Shown here in pieces: positions 8,201-17,612 of a stretch of 64,000 bases of DNA. The DNA is from Planctomycetota bacterium. Lineage in GTDB: Bacteria > Planctomycetota > UBA1135 > GCA-002686595. The position numbers and the translations under genes were made by a program. The notes under the pieces were generated by a model that saw only the letters and a program-made list of their open reading frames with translations, searched no databases and was not told the origin of the DNA. Position 1 is the first letter of the stretch. Every line of letters starts with the position of its first letter. The stretch covers positions 1 through 64,000 of the forward strand of contig JACRIN010000109.1 of assembly GCA_016220085.1 (NCBI GenBank). Reading direction: 5' to 3'.

Positions 8201-8677
8201 ATGTGGCTCGGTGAGTCCACCCACACGCTGGACAACAAGAACCGCGTGTTCTTGCCCAAGCGTCTGCAGGACGGCCTCGAGCGGGGGCCGGAAGGCAACC
8301 TGACGGCGATCCTGACGCGGGGCTTCGAAGGGTGCCTGTTCCTGTTCTCGACCGTCGGCTTCCAGGCCGTGCTCGAGCGCTTGAACACCCAGGCCTTCGA
8401 GGGCGCCGACGCGCGTCTGATGCAGCGGCTCTTCTTCTCGAGCTCCAACGCGCTCGAACTCGATTCCGCCGGGCGCCTGCTCGTGCCGGAGAAGCTCAAG
8501 ACGTTGGTCGGCATCGACAAGGAAGTGGTGATGGTCGGCGTGATCGATCGCATCGAGATCTGGCCCGCGGAAGCGTGGCGTCAGCTCGAAGCGAAGCACG
8601 GCAACGACTTCGATCGGTTGGATCGTGTGATCTGCGGCGACAACCCGCGCGCCTCCGCGCGCGTCGAAGGGACCTGA
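8201..8677 (+). CDS. mraZ: MraZ, transcriptional regulator of the division/cell-wall cluster
   Basis: A 158-residue protein with the AbrB-like double fold of MraZ. The start MWLGESTHTLDNKNRVFLPK matches the family opening (M-F/W-x-G-E-x-x-H-x-L-D-x-K-x-R-x-x-x-P), and the second half repeats the fold with NALELDSAGRLLVPEKLKTL (D-x-x-G-R-x-x-x-P). MraZ forms ring-shaped oligomers and binds direct repeats upstream of its own operon; GTGG boxes at 10-bp spacing are present 106-148 bp upstream. It is the first gene of the cluster and lies 12 bp before the TTG start proposed for rsmH. The N-terminal alignment to the family supports the ATG at 8201. Confidence 0.95.
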   Translation: MWLGESTHTLDNKNRVFLPKRLQDGLERGPEGNLTAILTRGFEGCLFLFSTVGFQAVLERLNTQAFEGADARLMQRLFFSSSNALELDSAGRLLVPEKLKTLVGIDKEVVMVGVIDRIEIWPAEAWRQLEAKHGNDFDRLDRVICGDNPRASARVEGT

Positions 8678-8689
8678 CGGGGTTCTCGC

Positions 8690-9682
8690 TTGCGGGCCAG
8701 GGGGAAGGTGGAGGTGATCTTGATCGGGCGCGAACGCGGCGGCGACGACCAAACGCGAGTGCACGTTTCCGTGCTCGCGGACGAGGTCGTGTCCGTGTTC
8801 GCCGCGGCCGACGCTCCGCGCGACGGTTGGATCATCGACGGTACCGTCGGTGTCGGCGGTCACGCGAGTCGCATCCTCGACGCGTGCCCGAGCCTGCGCG
8901 TGCTCGGGATCGATCAAGATCCGGAGATCCTACCGATCGCGCAGCAGAACCTCGCCCGCTTCGGCGCGCGCGCGCGCGTTCGCCGTGGCCGCGTGTCGAT
9001 GTTGGACGAGTTGCTCGACGAAGAGGGCATCGAGCGCGTCGTCGGTTGGCTGCTCGACCTCGGTGCGTCGTCGTTGCAGTTCGATCGGCGTGAACGCGGC
9101 TTCTCGTTCTCGGTCGACGGGCCGCTCGACATGCGCATGGATCCGGATCGCGAGCGCACCGCGGCGGACATCGTCAATACTTGGGACGAGAACGACCTAG
9201 CGGACCTGTTCTTCCACGAAGGCGGCGAGACGCGCTCGCGCAAGGTCGCGCATGCGATCGTCGAATTGCGCCGTCGGGCTCCGTTCCGGCGCACGTTGGC
9301 GTTGGCCGACGTCGTCGCTCGCACGATCGGGCGCGGGGGCGCCGGTGACATCCATCCGGCGACGCGCGTCTTCCAGGCGCTGCGTCGCGCGGTCAACGAA
9401 GAGGGCGAGGAGCTCGTTCGCGGCCTCGAGCAGGCCCAGCCCTGGCTCGTCGACGGCGGGCGTCTGGTCGTGATCTCGTTCCACTCCGGCGAAGACGGCG
9501 TGGTGAAGCGCTTCCTCTCGCGCGGCGAAGCCGAGGGCGCTTTCCGTCCGTTGACGAAGAAGCCTCTGCGCCCGAGTTCGTTCGAAGCGCGCGCCAACCC
9601 GCGCTCGCGCTCGGCGCTCTTGCGTGCCGCGGCCCGCGTGCGCACTCGCGCTTCGGCCTCCGGCCCCGAGGTGAAGCCGTGA
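8690..9682 (+). CDS. rsmH: 16S rRNA (cytosine(1402)-N4)-methyltransferase RsmH
   Basis: SAM-dependent methyltransferase that modifies C1402 in the decoding centre of 16S rRNA; it conventionally follows mraZ. Motifs include VHVSVLADEVV at the start of the conserved region, IIDGTVGVGGHASRIL as the SAM-binding loop, VLGIDQDPEIL for the ribose-contacting acidic residue, LLDLGASSLQFDRRERGFSF, and a C-terminal VISFHSGEDGVVKRF. The start is uncertain. TTG 8690 gives 330 residues, while GTG at 8708 or 8714 (just after the purine-rich GGGGGAAGG) and GTG 8759 are all in frame upstream of the conserved core. The 3' end overlaps the next gene by GTGA. Function is secure. Confidence 0.93.
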   Translation: MRARGKVEVILIGRERGGDDQTRVHVSVLADEVVSVFAAADAPRDGWIIDGTVGVGGHASRILDACPSLRVLGIDQDPEILPIAQQNLARFGARARVRRGRVSMLDELLDEEGIERVVGWLLDLGASSLQFDRRERGFSFSVDGPLDMRMDPDRERTAADIVNTWDENDLADLFFHEGGETRSRKVAHAIVELRRRAPFRRTLALADVVARTIGRGGAGDIHPATRVFQALRRAVNEEGEELVRGLEQAQPWLVDGGRLVVISFHSGEDGVVKRFLSRGEAEGAFRPLTKKPLRPSSFEARANPRSRSALLRAAARVRTRASASGPEVKP

Positions 9683-9924
9683 CGCGCCCGATCTTCGCCT
9701 GGGTCTTCGGCGCCTCGGCGCTCCTCGTGACGCTGGTCACTTCGGCGATCCAATCCGAGAACCACGCGCGCGCGCACCGGCTCGCCGAGATCCAACGGCG
9801 TTGCGAGATGGTCGAGGCCGCGAACGTGCAGGCGCAGGCGATGGCGCGCGCCCACGTGTGGGGTGAACCGAACCAGCCGCTCGCGAAGCGCCGCGGCGCG
9901 AAGTCGAAGGACGTGCAGCAATGA
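9679..9924 (+). CDS. FtsL-like small membrane protein
   Basis: An 81-residue protein starting at GTG 9679 (overlapping the rsmH stop). One N-terminal membrane helix (IFAWVFGASALLVTLVTSAI) is followed by about 35 residues that could form a helix or coiled coil (HARAHRLAEIQRRCEMVEAA) and a basic tail. Its position between rsmH and the transpeptidase gene, its size and its topology are those of FtsL, the small bitopic division protein that pairs with FtsB/DivIC. FtsL sequences are too divergent to confirm by eye, so the call rests on synteny and topology. It ends in ATGA overlap with the PBP gene. Confidence 0.6.
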   Translation: MTRPIFAWVFGASALLVTLVTSAIQSENHARAHRLAEIQRRCEMVEAANVQAQAMARAHVWGEPNQPLAKRRGAKSKDVQQ

Positions 9925-12338
9925 GCTCGTCGCCGCTGCTCTCCGATTCCGCTTCGGGAGTTCGTCCGGCGGGCGCGTTCCTGCTGCTCGGCGCCGTCTT
10001 CCTGCTGCTCGCGCTGTGGCTCGGCCGGTTGGTGTTCGCCGACGACGCGCCGATCCGTCAGCGCGTCGAGAGCGATCCCGGGCCCGAATACGCGATCGTC
10101 GACCGCAACGAGCGTCCGCTCGCCGACTTCGTCCAACGCCTCGACCTGGTGTGCTCGCCGAACGCGCTCTGGCAGGCGCACACGCCGGAGATTCTCGCGC
10201 CGAAGCTCGCGAGCGTGCTCGGCGGCGACTACACCGCGGCCGAACTGCTCGAGCGGACGATGCCGGACGCGGAAGACGACGTCGTGAAGTGCACGGTGGC
10301 GCTCGATGCGCGTCAGGCCTCCGCGGTGCAGCGCTGGATCGAGACCGGCGTCGTCGATCCGACGGACACGCCCGCGCGCGTCGAAGGCATCGCGGTCGTC
10401 GCGCGTCCGGAGGGCGGCTGGGTCATCTGGTGGCGGCCGTCGGTCGTGCTCAGCGAGCGCGTGCGCTCCGCGCACTTCACGAAGGACAACAAGAATCCGC
10501 TGCGTTGGACCCGCCGGATCGCCGACGGCTTGGCGCGCGCGATCAAGGGCGACGCGGCCGCTGGGGACGCTAGCAGCGAGGACGAGATCGAAGCCCAGCG
10601 CGAGGAAATCTGGCGGATGCTGATGCCGCACACCTACACGGTGGCCATCCGCGGCTTCGACGCGGCCGTCGCGCCGAAGCTCTTCCAGCTGCTCAGCGAC
10701 CAAGGCGTGCTGCACGTTCAGATGCACATCGCTCGCGACCGCGACCGCGTCTACCCGATGGGGGCGCAGCGCGTGCTCGGCGCGTGGGGCTACGTCGACC
10801 AGAAGTCCGCGCGCGACCTGGCGCTGCACGAAGCCGGGCTCGATCGCGAGCCGCCGATCCGCGAGAGCGGTCGGCCCGCGTTCACGCTCGCGCAGCTCGA
10901 CGCGGCGAAGCGCCGCGCGGAGGAGATCCTCGCGGAGGTCCATCCGATCAGCGGGCTCGAGCTGGCCGCCGCGCGCGAGCTCCAGCGCTCCGACTGGGGA
11001 GAGCTCCAACGCGTCCCGGCGAGCTACACGTTCGAGCGCCACTCGCCGGTGCGCCGCAAGGAACCGCGCGTCGTGCCGCGCAGCTACTACATCGACTCCA
11101 ACGAGGCCTCGGAGACGCCGCGCGTCGTCACCACGATCGACGCGTACCTCCAGAAGCGCGTCGGCGAGGAACTCGACGTCTTGATGGAGCGCAACCGGCC
11201 CGCGCTCGCGATGGCGATCGTGCTCGACGTCGCGACCGGCGACGTGCTCGCCGTCGATGCGCGCGAAGCGTATCGCTTCGGCGCGTTCGCGCCGCTCAAG
11301 CACCAGTTCACGCCGGGTTCGACGTTCAAGGTGATCGTGATGGCGATCGCGTTGGACGACGGCAAGGTCGAGCCCGACGACGTGTTCGACGTCGGCCACG
11401 GGGAGTACCGTCTGCCCGGCCGGGTCATCCGCGAAGCGGACAACCCCGGCAAACAGGGGCGGGTCACGGCTTCCGAGATCCTCGCTCACTCTCTGAACGG
11501 GGGCATGGTCCAAATCGGTCCGCGCGTCGAGGCGAGCGTCCTGCGCGACTATCTCGTGCGGCTCGGCTACGGCCAGGCGCCGCACGCGTCGCTCGGACCC
11601 GAGGCGAGCGGACAGCTCCCCGCCTTGCCGTGGAAGCCGAGCTGGACGCACGCGTCGGTGTCGTTCGGCCACGAGCTCATGGTGTCGACCTGGCAACACG
11701 CCGCGGGGCTCGCGACGGTGTTGCGCGGCGGCGAGTTCCGGCCGCTCCGAGTCGTCGAAGCGGTCGAGCAAGACGGCTTGCGCTACCTGCTGCCGCGCAC
11801 CGCGCCGGTTCGGGTCTTCCGCCGGGAGACCAGCGATCGGATCCGCGCGATGATGCAGCTCGGCGCACGCGAGGGCACCGGCGAGCCGGTCGCCGGCCCG
11901 AACGTGCTCCATGGCGTCGAAGTCGGCACGAAGACCGGCACGGCGCAGAAGGTGCCGGGAGAGGTCTGTGTGCACGTCGACCTCGAGCACCAAGCGCGGC
12001 ACTGGGCGGAGCGCTCGTCGTGCTCGTCGGCGTGCCGGAAGGCGCTGGTCGACGCGAAGCGCGATCACCTCCATTGCTACACCTCGTCGATGTGCGCATT
12101 TGGTCGCCTGCCGGGCACGGAGCGCGAGGTCATGGTGCTCGTGATCGCCGACGAGCCGCGCAAGGGCAAGTACGGCTCCCGCGTCGCCGGTCCGACGGCG
12201 ATCTCGATCCTGAAGGAAGCCCTCGGCTTGACGCGCCTCGGCCAGGCTCCTCTCCAGGCGGTCCTTCCGGGGTTCGCGCCGTCGCCGCTGATGTCGATGG
12301 AGCTCTCCGAGCGCCCGTGGGCGGAGGCGGTGCATTGA
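9921..12338 (+). CDS. ftsI: Class B penicillin-binding protein (FtsI/PBP2-type transpeptidase)
   Basis: An 805-residue monofunctional peptidoglycan transpeptidase, anchored by one N-terminal helix (PAGAFLLLGAVFLLLALWLG, about residues 15-35). The catalytic domain carries all three penicilloyl-serine motifs: STFK (Ser467, Lys470), SLN (Ser524-Asn526) and KTG (Lys671). It is longer than typical FtsI. The extra length lies in the pedestal region and in a Cys/His-rich insertion of about 45 residues straight after KTGTAQKVP (five Cys, several His), before the usual F-x-G-x-x-P strand (CAFGRLPG). It would cross-link septal peptidoglycan together with the SEDS polymerase FtsW encoded downstream. ATGA overlap upstream and TGATG overlap with murE show tight coupling. 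Confidence 0.9.
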   Translation: MSSSPLLSDSASGVRPAGAFLLLGAVFLLLALWLGRLVFADDAPIRQRVESDPGPEYAIVDRNERPLADFVQRLDLVCSPNALWQAHTPEILAPKLASVLGGDYTAAELLERTMPDAEDDVVKCTVALDARQASAVQRWIETGVVDPTDTPARVEGIAVVARPEGGWVIWWRPSVVLSERVRSAHFTKDNKNPLRWTRRIADGLARAIKGDAAAGDASSEDEIEAQREEIWRMLMPHTYTVAIRGFDAAVAPKLFQLLSDQGVLHVQMHIARDRDRVYPMGAQRVLGAWGYVDQKSARDLALHEAGLDREPPIRESGRPAFTLAQLDAAKRRAEEILAEVHPISGLELAAARELQRSDWGELQRVPASYTFERHSPVRRKEPRVVPRSYYIDSNEASETPRVVTTIDAYLQKRVGEELDVLMERNRPALAMAIVLDVATGDVLAVDAREAYRFGAFAPLKHQFTPGSTFKVIVMAIALDDGKVEPDDVFDVGHGEYRLPGRVIREADNPGKQGRVTASEILAHSLNGGMVQIGPRVEASVLRDYLVRLGYGQAPHASLGPEASGQLPALPWKPSWTHASVSFGHELMVSTWQHAAGLATVLRGGEFRPLRVVEAVEQDGLRYLLPRTAPVRVFRRETSDRIRAMMQLGAREGTGEPVAGPNVLHGVEVGTKTGTAQKVPGEVCVHVDLEHQARHWAERSSCSSACRKALVDAKRDHLHCYTSSMCAFGRLPGTEREVMVLVIADEPRKGKYGSRVAGPTAISILKEALGLTRLGQAPLQAVLPGFAPSPLMSMELSERPWAEAVH

Positions 12339-13840
12339 TGGTTCGCATCGGGGTGCTCCGCGAGGTGCTGGGCGGCGAGCTCGTCGGCGCGTCGACGTCC
12401 GTCGACTTGCTCGACGTCGAGCTCGATAGCCGCCGCGTGATGCAAGGCGCGCTCTTCGCGGCGCTGCCCGGCGGCAAAGCGGACGGTTCGACCTACGTGC
12501 GCGAAGCGATCGCGCGCGGCGCGGCCGCGGTGCTGACGCCGACCAAGCTCGAAGGCGTCGCGCCGCACGTCGTCCAATGGGTCCACGCGGACGCGCGGCG
12601 GGTCGCCGGTCGGGCGGCGGCTCTCGTCCACGAGCAACCGTCGGCGAGTCTGTACACGGTCGGCGTCACCGGCACGAACGGTAAGACGACGGTCGCGCAC
12701 CTGACCGGTCAGTTGCTCCAGAAGCTCGGCCGGAACCCCGCGGTGCTCGGCACCGCCGGCAACAAGATCGCGGGCGGGCGATTCGAGCCCGCGACGCATA
12801 CCACGCTCGACGCACCGAGCTTGCAGCGGCTGCTCGCCGCGCATCGGCGCGCCGGCGGTGATTCGGTCGCGCTGGAGCTCAGCTCCCACGCGCTCGACCA
12901 GGATCGCCATGCCGGGCTCGAGTTCGATGTCGCGCTGTTCACGAACCTGACGCGCGATCACCTCGACTACCACGGCGGTTTCGAGAGCTACGCCTCCGCC
13001 AAGGAGAAGCTCTTCGCCTCCCTCGCCGAGGGAGCGACCGCCGTGGTCAACGCCGACGACTCCGCAGCCGAGCGCATGGCAGCCGCCGCGCGCGCGACCG
13101 GAGCTTCCGTCCTTCGATTCAGTACCAGGTCGCGCGCCGACCTATGGGCCTCCGACGTCGTCATCGACCCGCAAGGCACCCAGTTTTCTGTCCACGGGAT
13201 GGGGATTCCACGGACACGGGTGTGTTTGCCTCTGTCGGGTCGATTCAACGTCGAGAACGCACTTGCGGCTTTGGCCGCGGTACTCGTGTCGGGTGCGAGC
13301 CCCTCCCAGTGTGTGGAGGGGCTCGCAACCGTCTCTGCTGCTCCGGGTCGGCTCGAGTCGGTGCCGACCGGTGAACGTGGCTTTCGCGTCTTCGTCGATT
13401 ACGCGCACACCGAGGACGCGCTGCGCAAGGTGCTCGCGACGCTGCGAGAGAGTCTTGACTCGACCCTTCCGAAAGCAGACAAGAGACGCGGTCGCTTGAT
13501 CTGTGTCTTTGGTTGTGGCGGCGATCGGGACTCGGGGAAGCGCGCTCCGATGGGGCGCGTGGTGAACGAGCTCGCCGACATCGCCGTGGTGACCAGCGAC
13601 AATCCCCGCAGCGAAGACCCCGCGGTCATCATCGATTCGATCCTCTCCGGCATGCGGCCGGCGCGCACGAGGATCTTGGTCGAGGCTGATCGCCGCGTTG
13701 CCATCGAACGCGCCATGCTCACGGCCGAGGCCGGCGACGTGGTGTTGATCGCCGGCAAGGGTCACGAGACGACACAAACGATCGGGCGCGACAGCCTGCC
13801 TTTCGATGACCGCAAAGTTGCGGCCGAGGCGCTTCAGTGA
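12338..13840 (+). CDS. murE: UDP-MurNAc-L-Ala-D-Glu:meso-diaminopimelate ligase MurE
   Basis: A 500-residue Mur ligase adding the third residue to the peptidoglycan stem peptide. ATP-binding GVTGTNGKTTVAHLTGQLL lies near residue 110; ELSSHALDQDR and NLTRDHLDYHG are the central-domain substrate/metal motifs; VDYAHTEDALRKVL and the C-terminal GKGHE complete the fold. The tetrapeptide DNPR (VTSDNPRSEDPA) is the signature that selects meso-diaminopimelate over lysine, so the wall should be DAP-type. The start ATG at 12338 overlaps the PBP stop (TGATG), and the end overlaps murF by GTGA. Confidence 0.95.
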   Translation: MVRIGVLREVLGGELVGASTSVDLLDVELDSRRVMQGALFAALPGGKADGSTYVREAIARGAAAVLTPTKLEGVAPHVVQWVHADARRVAGRAAALVHEQPSASLYTVGVTGTNGKTTVAHLTGQLLQKLGRNPAVLGTAGNKIAGGRFEPATHTTLDAPSLQRLLAAHRRAGGDSVALELSSHALDQDRHAGLEFDVALFTNLTRDHLDYHGGFESYASAKEKLFASLAEGATAVVNADDSAAERMAAAARATGASVLRFSTRSRADLWASDVVIDPQGTQFSVHGMGIPRTRVCLPLSGRFNVENALAALAAVLVSGASPSQCVEGLATVSAAPGRLESVPTGERGFRVFVDYAHTEDALRKVLATLRESLDSTLPKADKRRGRLICVFGCGGDRDSGKRAPMGRVVNELADIAVVTSDNPRSEDPAVIIDSILSGMRPARTRILVEADRRVAIERAMLTAEAGDVVLIAGKGHETTQTIGRDSLPFDDRKVAAEALQ

Positions 13841-15231
13841 GCGTATTCCGAGTTCAAGAGATCCTCGATTCGACCGGCTCCGTGCTCGCCCGTGGCGATG
13901 CGCGCAAGTCCGTCGTCGGCGTCAGCACCGACACGCGCACGCTGCAACACAAGCAGCTCTTCATCGCGCTCTCCGGTGAGAACTTCGACGGCAATCGCTT
14001 CGCCGTGCAAGCGGCGCAGAGGGGCGCGAGCGTCGTGATGCTGCGCGGCGCGCCCGGCGATCCGCTGCCCGATTTGCCCGGCGAAGTCGCGATCGCGTGG
14101 CACCCCGATCCCAGGCGCGCGCTCGGCGATCTCGCCGCCGCGCACCGCGCGAAGCTCAAGACCGACGTGATCGGCATCACGGGCTCGTGCGGCAAGACCA
14201 CGACCAAGAACATCCTGAGCGAGCTCCTGAAGAGCGTGCGCAACGTGGTCTCGTCGCCCGCGTCGTTCAACAACGACGTCGGCGTGCCGCACACGCTGCT
14301 GCTCGCGGATGAGACCACCGGCGCGCTGATCGTCGAGATGGGCACCAATGGGCCGGGCGAGATCGCCCAGCTCGCGCGCATCGCGCGACCGACCGGCGCG
14401 ATCATCACGAACATCGGCCCCGCGCACCTGCAGGGACTCGGCTCGATCGAGGGCGTCGCGCGAGAGAAGTGCGACCTGTTCGCCGCGCTGCCGCGCGAAG
14501 CGTTCGCGGTGCTCAACCTCGACAGCCGCCACCACGAGCTCCTGCGCGATTCGACCGTCGCGCGCGTGATCACGATCAGCGTCGACGGCGAGGGCGAGCT
14601 CAACGCCACCGAGCTGCACTTCGACAGCGGGTTCACGACCTTCCGCCTGAACGGCGACGAGGTCGCGATGCCGCTGCTCGGGAAGCACAACGTCTCGAAC
14701 TTGCTCGCCGCCTTGGCCGCGTGCCGGGGTATCGGGCTCGACCTACGCGACGTCCTCCCGGCGGTCGCCCGGCTGACGGGCGGGCGCCAGCGCATGGAAC
14801 GCCATGCGATCGGCGACCTCGTGGTCATCGACGACAGCTACAACGCCAACCCCGACTCCGCGCGCGCCGCGGTGCGGGTTCTCGCCGGTCTGCACGGCCA
14901 CGCGCGGCGTGTGTTCGTGCTCGGCGACATGCTCGAGCTCGGGCCGACGGCCCCGGAGCTCCACCACAAGCTCGGCGAGGAAGTGGCCCACGCGGGCATC
15001 GACCTCTTCGTCTTGGTGGGGGAGCTCGCCGAGTGCGCCGCGTCCGGCGCGCTGATCGCCGGCATGCCCAAATCTAGGGTGCTGCACTTCGCGACCGTCG
15101 AGGACGCGGAACGCGAGTTCCCGTCTCTCCTCGCGAGCGGAGACGTCGCGCTGATCAAGGGCAGCCGTCGGATGAGCCTCGAACGCCTGACGCGCCGCCT
15201 GGAGGAACTCCACCCGACGAGGGCCGCGTGA
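13837..15231 (+). CDS. murF: UDP-MurNAc-tripeptide:D-Ala-D-Ala ligase MurF
   Basis: A 464-residue Mur ligase that attaches D-Ala-D-Ala. The N-terminal UDP-binding domain has VVGVSTDTRTLQHKQLFIAL; ATP-binding ITGSCGKTTTKNILSELL is near residue 110; NNDVGVPHTLL and EMGTNGPGEIAQL are typical MurF central motifs; and DDSYNANPDSARAAV in the C-terminal domain is the MurF-specific D-x-Y-N-A-N-P signature. The GTG start overlaps the murE stop. mraY begins one base after its stop. Normal length for the family. Confidence 0.95.
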   Translation: MSVFRVQEILDSTGSVLARGDARKSVVGVSTDTRTLQHKQLFIALSGENFDGNRFAVQAAQRGASVVMLRGAPGDPLPDLPGEVAIAWHPDPRRALGDLAAAHRAKLKTDVIGITGSCGKTTTKNILSELLKSVRNVVSSPASFNNDVGVPHTLLLADETTGALIVEMGTNGPGEIAQLARIARPTGAIITNIGPAHLQGLGSIEGVAREKCDLFAALPREAFAVLNLDSRHHELLRDSTVARVITISVDGEGELNATELHFDSGFTTFRLNGDEVAMPLLGKHNVSNLLAALAACRGIGLDLRDVLPAVARLTGGRQRMERHAIGDLVVIDDSYNANPDSARAAVRVLAGLHGHARRVFVLGDMLELGPTAPELHHKLGEEVAHAGIDLFVLVGELAECAASGALIAGMPKSRVLHFATVEDAEREFPSLLASGDVALIKGSRRMSLERLTRRLEELHPTRAA

Positions 15232-15232
15232 G

Positions 15233-16390
15233 ATGCTCCCGGTAGTCCTCAACCACATCTTTGGAGTCGATCTCTTCGGCTACATCACGTTTCGCGTCGC
15301 GCTCGCGGGGCTGACCGCTTTCGCGCTCGCGCTCTGGTGGGGCCGGCCGGTGATCGCCTGGTTGAAGCGCCACAAGTTCGGCGAGGACGTCAGCAAGACC
15401 GACTCGAAGGAGCTCGCGGAGTACAGCGAGAAGATCGGCAAGAAGGACACGCCGACGATGGGCGGCGCGTTCCTGATCGGCGCGCTGCTGACCTCGGTGT
15501 TGCTGTGGGGGCGGCTCGACAACCTGCACGTCGTGCTCGCGGTGCTCGTCACCGCGGGTTTCGCCGCCGTCGGCTTCGTCGACGACTACAAGAAGCTGAC
15601 GATCCCGAAGTGCAAGGGGCTGTCGCGGACCGCGAAGATGGTCGGGCTGACGGTCGTCGCGGTCGGAGCTCTCGCGGCGCTCTCGTTCTACGCGGTTTCC
15701 AACGGTCGCCACACGCTGCTGACGCTGTATCCGCCGTTCTTCAAGGACGTCAAGATCCAGCTCGCGAGCTACGGCTTGATCGGCATCGCCGCGTTCGTCG
15801 CGTTCGAGTGGTTCGTGGTCGTCGGCGCGTCGAATGCCGCGAACATCACCGACGGGATGGACGGGTTGCTCGCGGGCGTGATGCTGATCGCGGGGCTCGC
15901 GCTCTCGATCTTCTGCTACGTCACCGGCCGCGCGGATTGGACCGCGTACCTCAACCTGCCGCACGTCGCGCAAGCGAGCGAGATGGCGGTCGTCGGCGGC
16001 GCGCTGTGCGGGGCCTGCATGGGCTTCCTCTGGTACAACGCGTTCCCCGCGAAGGTGTTCATGGGCGACTCGGGGTCGTTGCCGCTCGGTGGCTTGCTCG
16101 GGTGGATGGCGCTGGTCGCGAAGCAGGAGCTCGTGCTCCCGCTGATCGCCGCGGTGCTCGTCTTCGAGCTCGGCACGAGCTGGTTCCAGCGCCTCTACTT
16201 CCGTAGGAGCGGCGGCAAGCGCTTCTTCTCGATGGCGCCGATCCACCACGGGCTCCAGCAGACCGGCGTGGTGTTGTTCAAGAACAAGGGACGCGCCGCG
16301 CCGTGGCACGAGGTCACGGTGGTGACGCGCCTTTGGATCATGGCCGCGGCCTCCGCGATGGCGAGCCTCGCGCTCCTGAAGGTGCGCTGA
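15233..16390 (+). CDS. mraY: Phospho-MurNAc-pentapeptide translocase MraY
   Basis: A 385-residue polytopic membrane enzyme (about ten hydrophobic segments) that transfers phospho-MurNAc-pentapeptide to undecaprenyl phosphate, making lipid I. Signatures are KKDTPTMGGAFLIG after the first helices, FVDDYKKLT (the aspartate pair), NAANITDGMDGLLAG, and KVFMGDSGSLPLGG. The late SMAPIHHGLQQTG holds the HHH-like cytoplasmic loop, here with two His plus Gln variation. Normally murD follows mraY; here ftsW begins two bases downstream instead, so murD is missing from its usual slot. Confidence 0.95.
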   Translation: MLPVVLNHIFGVDLFGYITFRVALAGLTAFALALWWGRPVIAWLKRHKFGEDVSKTDSKELAEYSEKIGKKDTPTMGGAFLIGALLTSVLLWGRLDNLHVVLAVLVTAGFAAVGFVDDYKKLTIPKCKGLSRTAKMVGLTVVAVGALAALSFYAVSNGRHTLLTLYPPFFKDVKIQLASYGLIGIAAFVAFEWFVVVGASNAANITDGMDGLLAGVMLIAGLALSIFCYVTGRADWTAYLNLPHVAQASEMAVVGGALCGACMGFLWYNAFPAKVFMGDSGSLPLGGLLGWMALVAKQELVLPLIAAVLVFELGTSWFQRLYFRRSGGKRFFSMAPIHHGLQQTGVVLFKNKGRAAPWHEVTVVTRLWIMAAASAMASLALLKVR

Positions 16391-16391
16391 C

Positions 16392-17612
16392 ATGTCCGGA
16401 GCCCTCCAATCCTCCTCGGCGACCGTCAAGCCGCGTCAGCTGACGCTGAACGACCACCTCGACAGCCTCGCGCGCTTCGCGCGAGCGCACGATCCGCGCG
16501 GCCCGGCGACGGCGCTGTTCTGCATCGTGCTCGCGCTGATGGGCATCGGTCTCGCGGTGCAAGCGAGCCACGCGTCGACGATCATGGCGCCCGAGGAGTT
16601 CCACGGGCAGCTCGCATCGCAGATGTGGTTCCGCGCGGGCGGCTTGATCGCGCTGATCCTGTTCTCGCGGATCGGGCCGAGCGGCGTGCGGCGCTTCATC
16701 CCGGCTCTTTGCATCGTGATGACGATCCTGCTGATCGCGGCGCTCTTGCCCGGCATCGGCGGCGCGATCAACGGCTCGCGGCGGTGGCTCAATCTCGGGT
16801 TCTTCAAGTTCCAGCCCTCCGAGCTCGCGCGGATCGTCGTCGTGCTTTGGGCGGCGCACAAGTGCGTCACGCTCGGGCCGCTCGCCAGCGATTTCAAGCG
16901 CGGAGTGCTGCCGATGCTCGCGGTCGGCATGTGGTTCTTCGTGCTGGTCGCGGTCGAGCCCGACTTCGGCGGCTCGCTGCTCCTGTTCGTGTGCTTGCTC
17001 GCGACGATGTGGGTCGGCGGCGCGCGCTTGAACCACGTCAGCGCGTTTCTCGGTTCGGTCGCGACCGTCGCGCTGGTGCTCGGCTGGTTCTTCGTGCCGC
17101 ACGTGCACCGGCGGATCGAGATGTTCCTCGGACATCGCACCAGCGATCAGGTCACCGGCGCGGTCCAAGCGATGGCCAACGGCGGCATGTTCGGCGCCGG
17201 CGTCGCGAACGGCGACGCGCGCAACCTCGGCGTGCCGTACCTCGAGTCCGACTTCGCGTTCGCGCAGGTCGGCGAGGAGTTCGGCTGGCTCGGCGTGTTG
17301 CTCGTGATCGGGCTCCTGCTCGCCTTCATGTGGCAGAGCCTGCGCCTCGTCTATTCGATCCGCGACCGGTATGAAGCGATCGCGACCTTCGGGCTCTTGA
17401 TCTCGACGGTCTTCCAAGCGCTCTTGCACATCCAAGTCGTCGCCGACGTCGTGCCGCCGAAGGGCATGACGCTGCCGTTCATCTCGCACGGCGGCACGTC
17501 GCTGATCGTCGCGTGCATCGGCGTCGGGCTCGCGATCGGCGCTGCGCGCAACAGCGCAGCCGACGTCGCGCCCGAGCTCGCGTCCGGCGTTCCGGGAGGC
17601 GTGCGTTCATGA
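16392..17612 (+). CDS. ftsW: SEDS-family peptidoglycan glycosyltransferase FtsW
   Basis: A 406-residue SEDS protein with about ten membrane segments. Conserved elements are RRWLNLGFFKFQPSELARI, VAVEPDFGGSLLLF (the aspartate essential for polymerase activity in this family), ESDFAFAQVGEEFGWLG, and the C-terminal PKGMTLPFISHGGTSL. The last replaces the common S-Y-G-G-S/T by S-H-G-G-T. It polymerises lipid II into glycan strands and pairs with the class B PBP encoded upstream. Its position in the cluster supports FtsW rather than RodA. The 133 bp after the stop hold no convincing gene before the LysM protein. Confidence 0.92.
   Translation: MSGALQSSSATVKPRQLTLNDHLDSLARFARAHDPRGPATALFCIVLALMGIGLAVQASHASTIMAPEEFHGQLASQMWFRAGGLIALILFSRIGPSGVRRFIPALCIVMTILLIAALLPGIGGAINGSRRWLNLGFFKFQPSELARIVVVLWAAHKCVTLGPLASDFKRGVLPMLAVGMWFFVLVAVEPDFGGSLLLFVCLLATMWVGGARLNHVSAFLGSVATVALVLGWFFVPHVHRRIEMFLGHRTSDQVTGAVQAMANGGMFGAGVANGDARNLGVPYLESDFAFAQVGEEFGWLGVLLVIGLLLAFMWQSLRLVYSIRDRYEAIATFGLLISTVFQALLHIQVVADVVPPKGMTLPFISHGGTSLIVACIGVGLAIGAARNSAADVAPELASGVPGGVRS

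Noticed and set aside
9393-12335. 980-codon open frame antisense to the PBP gene
   Set aside because: Arg/Asp/Glu/Val/Leu/Ala-rich shadow of a real gene, caused by high GC at codon position 3. The plus-strand PBP carries all catalytic motifs.
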